Of a stretch of DNA of 64,000 nucleotides, positions 27,857 to 38,044 are shown piece after piece. Each line of letters begins with the position of its first letter. The first letter of the stretch is position 1. The stretch is from Brugia malayi. Its lineage: Eukaryota; Nematoda; Chromadorea; Rhabditida; Onchocercidae. The position numbers were made by a program, and so were the translations under genes. Under the pieces are notes generated by a model. The model was not told where the DNA came from. It searched no databases and worked only from the letters and a program-made list of their open reading frames with translations. The stretch lies in the NCBI RefSeq assembly GCF_000002995.4, contig NW_025062477.1, positions 12,072,696 to 12,136,695 of the forward strand, in the 5' to 3' direction.

Positions 27857-29403
27857 ATGGCTTCCATGGAAGATATCAAAATAGTTTTTGAGTACTTGAA
27901 ACGGGAGCCAGAAATGTATCGAATTTTGCAACGATTTGTGAGTGAGACGCTTCAGGTATTTTTAATTTTGTTTTTCTTTTCCCTTCTTTCTTTTTTTCGT
28001 TTATTTTATGAATTGATGGCAGCATGAAGTAAGAGCTGCAGAACTTCTAATTGCTTAAATTTAAATCGTGAAATGTTAAAATTAGCCTTTTCAGTTCGAG
28101 CGCTCGCTCATAGAAGGTATGATGGAGGCAGGGCGGAGGTTGGAGGGATTGGTGGGGCAAAATGCCCACGAAGTAATGGAAGAGAATCCGGTGCCTCAGG
28201 AGCCGGAATTTGACGAAGAAGAAGCAGAGCGGACTCCTCTGCCTGAAAGTAGTGAAGAGGCCGAGAATTGGCCATGCGAAGCAGAGTGGACGCCTCTGCC
28301 ATATGATGAAGAAGAGGAAGAAAATGAACCTGAGGCACCGGTGGCACCAATGGAGACGAGTGGCATCGTAGAACCGGTTGAATCAGTTCGAGAACTCGTC
28401 CTGTAAGTTTTGATTTTTAAAGCAACTGTATAGTAAAGTAATAGAACAATTATTAACATCATCTTTCAAGTAATTTGCATCAACTTTAAACCTATTTCAG
28501 ACGAACGAGGACGATTCGCATCCCGGTTCTTGCCACGCAGGAAGAAATGGCTGCGGCAGTACCAGAAGAATTTCATCCCGCTGATTTGGGGGATCTTCCG
28601 GAGCAACTCCGAATGGAGTTGCAAGTGCCGCAGGCGGAACCATACACGGTGACGCAAGAAGAAGGAAATAAAATCGGTAATGATTTATTATTTTAATAAC
28701 ACCGAGAATGACTATATACCTGTTATTTATGAATGAATATAATCATATTTTGATCGCTTCCTAGTATAATCATGCTTGAGAATGAAATCACTTTATCCTT
28801 CATAATATTTATAAAACACCAAAATAGTTACAAAAAAATTTCCATGTCGATGTTTTAACAATAATTTATACAACGATATTTTTTTTAAATCATTTCTATT
28901 TTCAGTGTGTGGTTTTTGCGGTAGGCAGTTCGACACACTAAAAGGGTGGCGCATCCACGCTTCTAGGATGCATAAGCAAGAAGGTAAGAATTTCGAAGTG
29001 AAATTTTCATTTTAGTTTTTAAAAATGTATCTGGATTTGATTCATCTAGGAAGCAACAAATTATTTTGTATGCATATTCCAGGTTTTTGTGCTCGTTGTG
29101 GGCACAACCTCTTGCTGCCACCTGGATATACGGCCGCACAGAGAACGGCAGCGGTGGAGCTTCATGCCCTCGATTGGTGCCCGAGGGCTTGTGCGGCCGT
29201 AATTGGCGAAAGACAGGTGAAGCGCCGCAGATTGGATCTTGTGGGAAGAGAAGAGGATCATTTGTTCATTCCAGGTAATAAATTAGTAATATTGCAGAAG
29301 TGAGATTTAAGAGAAAAAGATCCAAATGTCATAAAAACAAAGTACTCCTAAGGTAAATAGTTTATCTAATCATTAATCAGTAAATTTTTTTTCAGGCCAA
29401 TAA
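27857..29403 (+). CDS. Acidic zinc-finger protein of unknown family (six exons)
   Basis: Exons by eye: 27857-27955, 28095-28402, 28501-28676, 28906-28983, 29083-29274 and 29396-29403, all with GT...AG borders and matching phases, giving 286 residues. The ATG lies four bases after a TTTTATAG acceptor, as expected for trans-splicing. Residues 1-34 are helical-looking. Residues about 60-130 are Glu/Pro-rich and carry the motif EAE-R/W-TPLP twice. A C2H2 finger has Cys196, Cys199, His212 and His217. A second Cys/His cluster follows (Cys223, Cys226, His248, Cys253, Cys257), then a basic KRRR (267-270) that may be a nuclear signal. This suggests nucleic-acid binding in the nucleus, which is inference. 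Exons are about half GC while the introns are strongly AT-rich. The C-terminus is uncertain: the GC-rich stretch 29396-29491 is also open in another frame, which a donor after Leu (GTAATATT) would join for about 30 further residues. No known family recognised. Confidence 0.75.
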
Positions 29404-29495
29404 TAACAACAGGCCTTTCCCATGCGGCCAACCTGTCGCTGCCTACCCCATATCTCCAGTCTCCTTCACGAAATACGTCCAAGCGAGTTAGTGGA

Positions 29496-29630
29496 ATTGA
29501 ATTAATAAAAAAAATAAAAAGTAAAAAAAATAACAATGAAAAAAAAAAATCAAAAAAATGAAAAATAAAAAAAATTAAAAAATAAAAAAGTGGAAAAAAT
29601 AAAAATAAAAAAAAATAAAAAAAATCTTGC
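29496..29630. repeat. A-rich tract after the zinc-finger gene
   Basis: An AATTAATAAA run, usable as a polyadenylation signal, is followed at once by about 130 bp of A-rich sequence with scattered T, G and C. It may be a simple AT-rich 3' flank or a decayed poly(A)-like tail. Confidence 0.6.
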
Positions 29631-30242
29631 TGTTTGAAATAATTTTGATGTAAAAAACAACTGAATTCAAAATATGGGAAAGATTAGGATTTCATAATCA
29701 TTTTACATTTATATGCATCATTTAGTTTGTAAAAAAAGTAGTCAAAAAAGGAAATTTTTTTGCTACCATAAAATTGAATACTGTTAACTCAACTCTTCGA
29801 ATTCAGTTGTTTTTCTTTTTCAGTTTTTTTTTTTTTTTTTTTGTATTTTTTTACTAGCTCTCTTTTCAAGTTTTACTAAATGTTTATTGTTGCAATTTAT
29901 TTATTTCTTGTTCTAGTAATTTGTGCTTAATTTAGTGTTTTTAATGGTTTTGTAGGTTTTACTAACAACTTTTATCTTTTTTGTTTCTTAATTTTCTCAC
30001 GACTATTGTTTATATTATTTTCGTTATTTTTTTACTGAAGATTTTTTCGCTTCTTTAATATTACTTAACTTATATGCCATATGTGTTGGGTACCAGCTTC
30101 GAGTATATTTAATTTTGTTTTTTTTTAACTTGCAGTAGATTCTTTAGTTTTGCTGAGTTACATTTACTTATGTTCTGTTATAAGATGTTTCTTTTTTTAA
30201 CCATTACACAGTTAAACGCACAGATGTCCATATTTAAACATA

Positions 30243-30285
30243 TTTTTTAAGGCTATAATTTTGAAAAAATTATAGCCTTAAAAAA
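30243..30285. repeat. Perfect 20-bp-stem hairpin with GAA loop
   Basis: Bases 30243-30262 are exactly complementary to 30266-30285, with only GAA (30263-30265) between. The stem contains AAGGCTATAATTTT. The structure is stronger than the surrounding T-rich DNA would produce by composition alone. Its role is unknown. Confidence 0.85.
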
Positions 30286-30857
30286 AAATGAATAATTTTT
30301 CAAACCTATTCCTTACGCTCAGATTTTTCATTTAATGTCATCTAGTTTAGTGAGTTGAGAAATTTATGATATTATTGATTAATTTAATAATGCCTTAATT
30401 TTTTGTTTTAATATTTTTTTGCGCTGATCAGGAGTTGGTACCCAGTTTTGTAATTATGTTTTTGGTGGGAAGATCGAAGAAAGGTACAGAATTATATTTG
30501 CTTATAATTTATGAGTAAAGTGTGTGCTCATAAAATTCTGAGAGAGAATTTTTTGTAATCTAGAATAAATTTCCAAATCAATGATGATTTTCCTCAATAT
30601 TTGAACATTCTTTTGAATCAGTAGAACATTAGGACTTTAAAAAATTTTTGGAAACTTCTCGAATCTTTCATTTTTCATTTTTTTTCATTCATTAACTTTT
30701 TTTTTCGACTAAATTTTTAATTTTTATTTTGTTTTTTGTTATTCTTTAAACTTCATTTTTCTCTTTGATCCTTTTTTGCTCGATTTTTGGTTTGATTTTA
30801 GTTTACAGTAGTTTTTTCAATTTTTTTGATTTCATTTTTTAGTTCCTTTTCAACAAT

Positions 30858-32400
30858 TGCATGCTTCTTTTATTATTATTCTCACTTACTGTTAGAAATT
30901 AATTGTAATTTTCAAATCTTTCCTTTTTGTTAACAATCATTCTTGTTTGTTTTTAAACTACTGCATGCTCTTTATTAATTGTTCAAGTATATCTTTTTTA
31001 CAACCTTACCGATTGCGTCCTTTTTTTTTTATTAACAATTTCATGCTATTTCCTTTCATTATTGGTGATTACTTTTGGTTGCATTTAATTTACTGCACGC
31101 TTTTTTTTTTTATTAACTCCACTTATTATTATTGTATGTTAATTTAATTTATTTGTTACTTTCGAAACACTTTTGATTAAATTTTCTTTGCATGTATTTT
31201 TGATTAATTCCAGTCTACCGTATGCTTTTTGCGAACTTTGCCATCCCATTTAACTCATGCTTTTTTTACATTTTATTAACTGCATGTTTTCACTTATTCT
31301 TACTGTGTAATTTTTTGGATTATCGTTTTTTTTCTATTCGTTTGGTATGCATTTTTTTATTTTATTCATTGCATGCTTTTTTTTGTTGACCCCACTTACT
31401 TTTCATTTGTTACATTTGTTGCTTCTAGCTTGTTGTATGCCTTTTTTGTTTCTTTCATGCATGTTGTTTTTGTAATTTCACTAATTGCATGTTTTTTTAT
31501 TAGTGTTATTTGCTTTTATACCTTATAACGTTTTGGATCATTTGCCGTCTTCAAGTATTTTGTTAAAATGTTTTTGCATACACTTTTGATTGCTTCCAAC
31601 TTACTCAATGCATGTTTTTTGTAGTTCACTACTTTGCATGCTTTTTTTGTTACTCTGATTCGTATTTACGATTAGTTCTAGTTTTCGAATTTCTTTTTGT
31701 TAGTATTTTTTCACTCACTTTTGATTACTTTTAATTTACTGCATGTTCTTTATTAATTGTTAACTTTACTAATTGCATGCCTTTTTTGATTCTTTGATCC
31801 ATGTTTTTTGTAGTCCACTACTTACACGCCTTTTTTGTTGGTTTCACTTGCTATTGGTAGCTCTTTTTTGTTAGCATTGTTTTGCATTTATTACGTTTGT
31901 TGCTTCTAGCTTATTGCATGCTTTTATAGCACTATTTCTTTCTGCTGATGCATGCCTATTTTGTAATTCTACTAATTGCATGGCGTTTTTATTCATTTCA
32001 CTTATTTACATTATTAGATAATATTTTATATAACTTGGATTTTCGAATTTTTCTTGTTGTCTTGATATTATGCTAATTTTAATTAATGCAAAATTTTTTC
32101 TACTAGTTCTATTGATGTATGTATTTATTTTATTAACTGTGCAGTTTTTGGTTTTACTTTTTGTGTGATCTCTTCTAATATTTCTAACTTATTGCATGCT
32201 TTTTTTTTTTTATATTTACTGCATGTTTTTTACTACTGCATCTTTATTTAACTTATCATTTCTGACTTGCATTTAATCCACAGTAAAGTTTTTCATATCT
32301 TTGCATGTTTTATACCTTTTTGGTATTTATTAAATAATCGTGTTTTATTAAATAGTGTTATTAATTTTTTGTATCACTTTGCTAATTTATTTTCTGCATG
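30858..32400 (+). repeat. T-rich block with 17 TGCATG motifs
   Basis: TGCATG begins at 30858, 30962, 31281, 31370, 31458, 31486, 31609, 31635, 31740, 31774, 31915, 31949, 31977, 32193, 32220, 32302 and 32395. Many are followed by C or T and a T-run and preceded by short A/T words such as TTATTAACT or ACTAAT, and one-base variants (TGTATG, TGCACG) also occur. About 0.4 would be expected by chance at equal base frequencies, fewer in T-rich DNA. The pattern suggests a decayed tandem array or a functional cluster. UGCAUG is the known binding word of Fox-1/Rbfox splicing factors if the plus strand is transcribed. Confidence 0.8.
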
Positions 32401-32569
32401 CAATTTAATTTTATTTCTACTCAGTACCTTTTGATGTCATTCAATTTGCAGGTCAAAATTTTTAAACAAATTGCATCAAATGCTTAGAAGGTAAGCTTTT
32501 TTGACCATATTTTCAATCATAAAAAACCAAAAAAGCTCTGTTTATGAATTCTCCTTCTTTTAAATCTTT

Positions 32570-32709
32570 GAATTTGAGATCGTTTTTGCTGCAAGTATAA
32601 CTGAGATCTCAATGAATAGTCGTGAGTTGGTGTTGTCATCGATCTTAGATTCAGTGAACAAAATTCTTTTGACGCTTGGAATGGTGTCGAGCATTTCAAG
32701 GTTTGCTGA
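32570..32709. other. Open in both strands: possible exon of unclear orientation
   Basis: A local GC-richer patch is open on the plus strand (core ELVLSSILDSVNKILLTLG) and on the minus strand (core MLDTIPSVKRILFTESK, ending TAA, preceded by an AAAGTCAG acceptor). Nearby plus-strand splice-like signals include TTTGCAG|GTC...AAG|GTAAGC at 32452-32490. Neither frame matches a family I know. One of them may be an exon or a fossil of one. Confidence 0.25.
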
Positions 32710-33774
32710 CTTTTTTCAACTTTCAGTGTTTCATTTTTTTTTTTTTAAAAAAACTGGTTCTCTTTTATATTTTAACGCTTCGAAATTATTTGTAATGGAA
32801 AACAATATCTACTAATCATTCTGGAAGAACTGATCAAACTGTCTCATTTCTGTTTAGCTTGAATAATTAAGTTAAAACAATTAATTATATTCTTTTCTAG
32901 CTCTGAATTATCTCGATAAAGTGACTGAATTGGAATGAGGGGATTATAGCGCTCAAAAAGTATGGTAACTACTTAAAAAAACTGTAAATTGTTGATAATA
33001 TCCCAGCTTATTCCAGAATGTTTATTGCCAAAAAGTAAAACTAGCAGTTTGTCTAAAAACTGATTTTTCTTTCTTACTTGAATTTTCTCTATTCATTATC
33101 TCAATTTCAGTTCATTCAATGGCAAACTTTTTGATTGAAATGTTTATTGAATTGTATTAATTTCTTACACTGTTTTACTTAGTTTGATTTTATTGAATTT
33201 AGCTCATTTAATTATTGTTAGCAGTTGCTAACAATACTTAATTTTAGGGAAAAAAGGTTATAATATTTTAAGGTATAAATTCTAAAGTAAATCATCAATA
33301 TTGCTAGATATTATCTTGCAATGCAGTAGTATTTTTTGGATACCAAGCTGTAATCATTTCATTTTATTCAGTGTTTACAATCACTGGTCAGTCAATACGG
33401 TAAGTGCTGATTTCTGTATTACTTTTCATATCTCTCTGTTCAAAATTATATTTAGATGCATGCAGAATTTCTTTCGATATAGGACTCGAGATATTCTTGA
33501 TCAGCTTGAAATTTTTATTCTAAAAAAAAAACGTTGAAATAGACCAGATTTTAGATTTTATGACAGATATTTTGAGTTACATTTTTATATCGTATCTAAT
33601 GGATGCGGAAATGAATGAAATCTCAATTAAGTTCAAAATAAATTTTGTGACTTCATTATCACATTAAAATTTAAATCACAAAAGTGTTAAATCACTGTTT
33701 GATAAAAAGTAATGCTGCATTAAGTTTCATTCGTATGATATGTTTTCCAGCATATTATATGTATTATATTTTTC

Positions 33775-33810
<36 letters not shown>

Positions 33811-34155
33811 ACGCCATCGTATATTTTCAATTCAGAAAAATGTATATGGATGCAATGTATTTTCTCATCACTAATTCAAATTAAATCCTGAATTTTCGAC
33901 ATTATTTCTTCTCGAAAATTTTATTCTGAAGACTTTCTTTGTATTATTTTATTAAAACTGTATTTTTTTTTTTTTTGCAAATTTTGATGTCAATTGAATT
34001 TCATTGAATGTCTTTTATTTGGATAGCGTAATTCCTTACTTTTATATTTATGCAAGCGGTAAATGCAGAAAATCGGTTCTCAATCATATAGCTTCTATAG
34101 TTTCCTTCCAGTGAGATTTAACTTGAGATGCTATCTGCATTAGCATTAGCCATAG

Positions 34156-34365
34156 GACTTTTTAGGACAGAAAAGAAATGAAGCAAAGCTAATTATTTCA
34201 GCTGAAATACCACGTCCCACACAAATTTTCCAATTGCACCCATTCTGGCCAACGGCTTGCCAGTCAAATAGGGCAAAGATGATCAGAAGATGGCAAGGAA
34301 GAATTCTTTCTAACAACAAAATTTTTGAAATTATTCACTTCGTGGACAGATTGATCAATCAATAA
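34156..34365 (+). pseudogene. Coding-like open stretch, family unknown
   Basis: Sixty-nine codons are open, ending in TAA, with balanced composition (core EIPRPTQIFQLHPFWP) and a possible acceptor TTATTTCAG at about 34200. The minus strand is also nearly open here, with one internal TGA (core WPEWVQLENLCGTWYF). The patch is clearly GC-richer than its surroundings. It could be a lost exon or a transposon relic; strand and function are undecided. Confidence 0.3.
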
Positions 34366-34709
34366 AGCGGACATAAATAAATATTCATATCAATCCTCGT
34401 TCATCCAAGCAATAGTATGTTAAATTTCGTCTTATCTATCATTCGTTCTATCATATTTACTTGAGAATATTCCAGAAAATTTCAATGATAGATTTAATGA
34501 TGGGTTAACCGTGATTTTCAGAAACTGTAATCGTGCGTAACGACAGCTTCTAATGAATAATTAAAATGAATTGTGTGAATCGGAGTCAGATAGTTTAGAA
34601 AAATGAACATAAACTATGTTTCATAAGTATTGAAAATATGTTAAATTTTTTTTTTTTTGAAATTAAGTTGTTTATGGAAATTGCAAACAAAGAGTCAAAT
34701 TTAAATTCA

Positions 34710-34887
34710 AAATAATTTATGATCCTTCTATTGGCACATAATAAAAATTCCCCTGCACTCTTCATATATTTTTTTATAATTATCATCAGCATATACAGAC
34801 GCAAAACGACCACTGAAAACAGTAAAAAGAAATGAGAATGATTCAATTAAGTGATAATAAGAATCATTTGAATTTAAAAATTATACT
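34710..34887 (+). repeat. 178-bp direct repeat, outer copy
   Basis: Identical in length and about 94% identical by eye to 37548-37725 (constant offset of 2838 bp, no indels seen). The two copies flank the left palindrome arm. On the minus strand both keep the same open frame (core YMLMIIIKKYMKSAGEFLL). Confidence 0.9.
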
Positions 34888-35986
34888 GAAAGCATTCCTA
34901 TGTGATAGAAGCTGAGCATTTGCTTTAAATACCTCAACTCGTTATGAGTTATAAATAACAAGGCAAGCCATTATTGAATTTCCACAGTTATTTATTATTA
35001 CCTCTTATAAGAAAAAAGGAGACAAGTCCGGCTGGTCAAACTTGAAGATTACATATTATCCGTCAATTGCAGCGATCGATTGTTTACAATTTCAAACATT
35101 CACACTTCAATTTGCTATGCTATTTCGTTAAGCAATTTATAATGCAAAGATTGATCTTGTGGCAGCGTCTTTTTATTTAATTTGAAAAAACTAATATTTA
35201 ACATTATTATTGCCATTTTCTTATTATTTATAATAATTATTAAATTTTTTCTTATTTTTTTGTATTTAATTTAATACTAAACAGAATTCTTTACTTTTTA
35301 TCTGCTATATTGAAAAATTAAGTTCTTCCACAGTGTAATAATTTGGAAATATTGAAGATTTTACTTTTTAAATGACATAGATAAGATATAAAAAATAATA
35401 AGCAAAAAAAGGAACGTTTTGTTGTAAAACTGTCATAAAATGATTAATTTTTTTTCATTAATTTTAGTAACTATTTACAATAGAAAGTCTGAACAATAAT
35501 GTTTATGATAGTCAATCATTGATTCCAGGAATGATTTGTTGTATTTAGATGATTGCCTGCTATTTGGAAATGTAATTTAGATTCAAAATAACGGTGCAAA
35601 TCGATTGCATTTGCTACATTGATTTCTAGCTTTATTCAGTTTATAGAGCAAAAAAGCTTTCCGTATCATTGTATTGTATTTCGGTGCCTTCATATAAGTT
35701 TTATCAATTTTAGATTATCATCGCTTACACAACGGTCGTAATTCAGCTATAGCATTGCATTACAAAAGAAAGTGTAAAATATATGAAATTTATCAAAATG
35801 TAATAATTCTGAATAAAATAAAATGTTCATTTAAAAATCAAACAAAACAACTTTGTATATTGCACAAAGCATAAAGTAACAAGTGGAGTGACCAATGAAT
35901 TTTCAAAAATAACGTACAGATGCTCAATTATATACAACATGCACAAAATACTAGATAAGCAAATCAATATAAATATAGCATTTAAT

Positions 35987-37080
35987 TTAATTATTATTTA
36001 AATACATTTCGTCCTCAACCTCGATGCATTCCCTCTCTTCCAGGCCTATACCTTGCTTCATGAATTGGTCCATTGCACAGGATGAAATCGGTTCCACTTT
36101 CGTCCTATAAAATTTATCAATGATCTGAACAATCTTCATTAATTAATTCAAACTGTCACGGAAAATAACATTAAAAACTATTATATTTGAATATAATCAA
36201 ATAATTCCTACCACATTTGGATCAGGAACAAAAGCATAAGTTGGTGAATGTGAATTGCAACACTCTTCATTGATAATTTCCTCAATCATCCGCAAAGCTT
36301 TGCGGATATTATGCTCATATCCGTTGATTGTGAACGTGGAACTCTGAAATCGGCGTGGTAACATGAATTCTGTTTCAGTTTGGAACGCTATTAGAAGCGC
36401 CCGTTGATCCTCCACTCCAAGCAATAAATCGATCAGTTCAGTGGGGATCCTAAATAATGGAAATAGATTCAAATGACTGAAATTTGATTTTGAAACACTG
36501 CAAAATAGATGAAATTAGACTAAAACTTTTATTCACCTGAAACTTACGGCAGCTAATGTTGAGCATTCTATTTCCTGCTGCCGTTTTTGTTCCTCATAGC
36601 GAATCCGTTCCGCTATAAGGCGTGTTACTAAACTGGAATCCTCCTCCGATTGGAGTATCATTTCAATTTGTTGCGGAGAAGACTCAGTTTTCTGCTGCTA
36701 GAAAGATTAATATTACATTTGAATTTCATTGCCCGAGAAAACCAATAATGTAGCATACAATGAAATCTAAGTTTTAAAAACATTTTCATTCCAGAAATTC
36801 CAATGCATATGGATTTGTATATTGGTTAAGAAATTAATTTAGATGATAACAGTGGAATAACTCGAAGAGAGAAAAAAAAATTTAATTCTATAAACTTACT
36901 CGGAGATGCTCCTCCATACTTTTTTGAAATTTTGAAAAATTGAGTGAAATACTCATTGTTTCCAACGGACTGAAAAATAAAGTATATGATTCTTTTATGT
37001 TTTATTTCTAACTGAACAGAAAATAGTGATAAAAATAATTTGGGAAATAGGTCCTACAGATAATTTAAAGCGCTCGCCAT
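35987..37080 (-). CDS. KH-like single-domain protein, left-arm copy (five exons)
   Basis: Exons 37080-37058, 36969-36900, 36697-36537, 36476-36212 and 36124-35987, the exact mirror of the right-arm gene, giving 218 residues with no disabling change seen. Residues about 94-155 fit a type I KH fold: IPTELIDLLLG, then GVED where the GxxG loop normally sits, then ALLIAFQTETEFMLP, then TFTINGYEHNIRKALRMIEEII. KH domains bind single-stranded RNA or DNA; loss of GxxG often means weak binding or a protein-interaction role. An upstream charged segment (63-75) and an acidic tail complete it. A TATATAA box lies at 37205-37199. Downstream, the polyadenylation-like hexamer present in the other copy as AATAAA is GATAAA here, so 3' processing may differ. 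The KH call is pattern recognition, not a search result. Confidence 0.7.
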
Positions 37081-37198
37081 ATTACTTCAGAGATTTCAAA
37101 AGAAAGCAATTTTTGGGCATAAATGGAGAGAGATTAAGACGATGTCGACTTTGTATGCAATCTTTTTGACAATGACAAGTTGAAGAGTGAAAGTGCGT

Positions 37199-37205
37199 TT
37201 ATATA
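37199..37205 (-). promoter_or_regulatory. TATA box of left-arm KH-like gene
   Basis: TATATAA on the minus strand, 119 bp upstream of the start codon. It is mirrored exactly in the other arm. Confidence 0.5.
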
Positions 37206-37547
37206 CTTCTAAATAGGCTCTGATTGACCTCATCAACACTGTGTTCTTTGTTGACTTCATCAGTTTTATGGATTAACTGAGGTGTAGGCGGGTCTCTTTG
37301 AAGATACCTCTGCTTCGGTTACTTTCCTTCCCAAAAGTTTTTGTTTCAACAAAGAAAGAAAATCTAAACATTTTATAATTTGCGATTGCAAGAGATTACA
37401 AAAATTGATTGCAACTTAGAATCAATCTTGTTGAGTCACTCAAACTTTGCTACGCAAAAATTATTCAAAATTTTAACGAATTTATCTTACATACTTATTT
37501 CAATGTCGCTTACTCTGCGAATATTGCACTGTTTTCGATTCTTACAG

Positions 37548-37725
37548 AAATAATTTATGATCCATCTATTGGCATATAATAAAAATTCCCCTGCACTCTT
37601 CATATATTTTTTTATAATTATCATCAGCATATACTGACGCAAAATGACCACTATAAACAGTAAAAAGAAATGAGGTTGATGCAATTAAGTGATAATAAGA
37701 ATCATTTGAATTTAAAAATTATACT
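37548..37725 (+). repeat. 178-bp direct repeat, inner copy
   Basis: Partner of 34710-34887. It lies in the palindrome spacer, 42 bp from the inner end of the left arm. The right arm has no such copy, so the duplication is asymmetric and probably dates from the event that placed the left arm. Confidence 0.9.
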
Positions 37726-37804
37726 TCTTAACCATTTAAATAAACCAATATTTGGTAATATTCTGTTGTTTGCAACTTAATTGTTCTTTATAATTTCATA
37801 CCAC

Positions 37805-38008
37805 AAAAAATTTATCTTTTAAAGTATATGAAATGCCTTCAAAAGAATGTACCGAAGTGTTTCATTTTTTTCTTTCACAGTAAAAGCATTCAATTTTATG
37901 TATAATCGATCGAATTGGAGCCCAATCATTAATTTGCGGTTACAATTAAAACTGTTGAAATAGATTCCCACCACATATTTCGTAACTTCTATTTAAATTT
38001 AAATAGAA
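37805..38008 (-). repeat. 204-bp terminal-type inverted repeat, right copy
   Basis: Reverse complement of 25416-25619, ending outward in the same perfect 22-bp palindrome (37987-38008). It sits within the 716-bp spacer of the large palindrome. Confidence 0.85.
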
Positions 38009-38044
38009 TGAATAGAATGAACTATATAAAATTAGTAAAAAATG

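Larger units (their letters stand above)
34909..37506. repeat. Left arm of 2.6-kb palindrome
   Basis: Position x in this arm is the reverse complement of 75729-x across nearly its whole length, up to small indels at the outer end. Identity by eye is about 99%. Differences noticed include one base near 37291 and GATAAA in place of AATAAA at 35789-35794. The inner boundary is sharp at 37506. The arm contains a complete minus-strand KH-like gene and its promoter region. Confidence 0.92.

Noticed and set aside
28095..29403. Zinc-finger gene as a retrotransposon polyprotein
   Set aside because: No reverse transcriptase or endonuclease motif is nearby, and the gene has five introns with matching phases, unlike an active retroelement.
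33301..33537. 78-codon plus-strand frame and an opposing minus-strand exon-like stretch
   Set aside because: Both strands are partly open and the minus-strand pieces can be joined only for a few more codons before a stop. The evidence is too weak to call a gene.
37229..37262. Separate small gene in the palindrome spacer side
   Set aside because: No open frame with sensible codon use; this sequence belongs to the upstream region of the KH-like gene.
25416..38008. Maverick/Polinton-type giant transposon
   Set aside because: Length and inverted termini would fit, but no polymerase B, integrase, packaging ATPase or capsid gene can be read in the interval, so the name is not justified.
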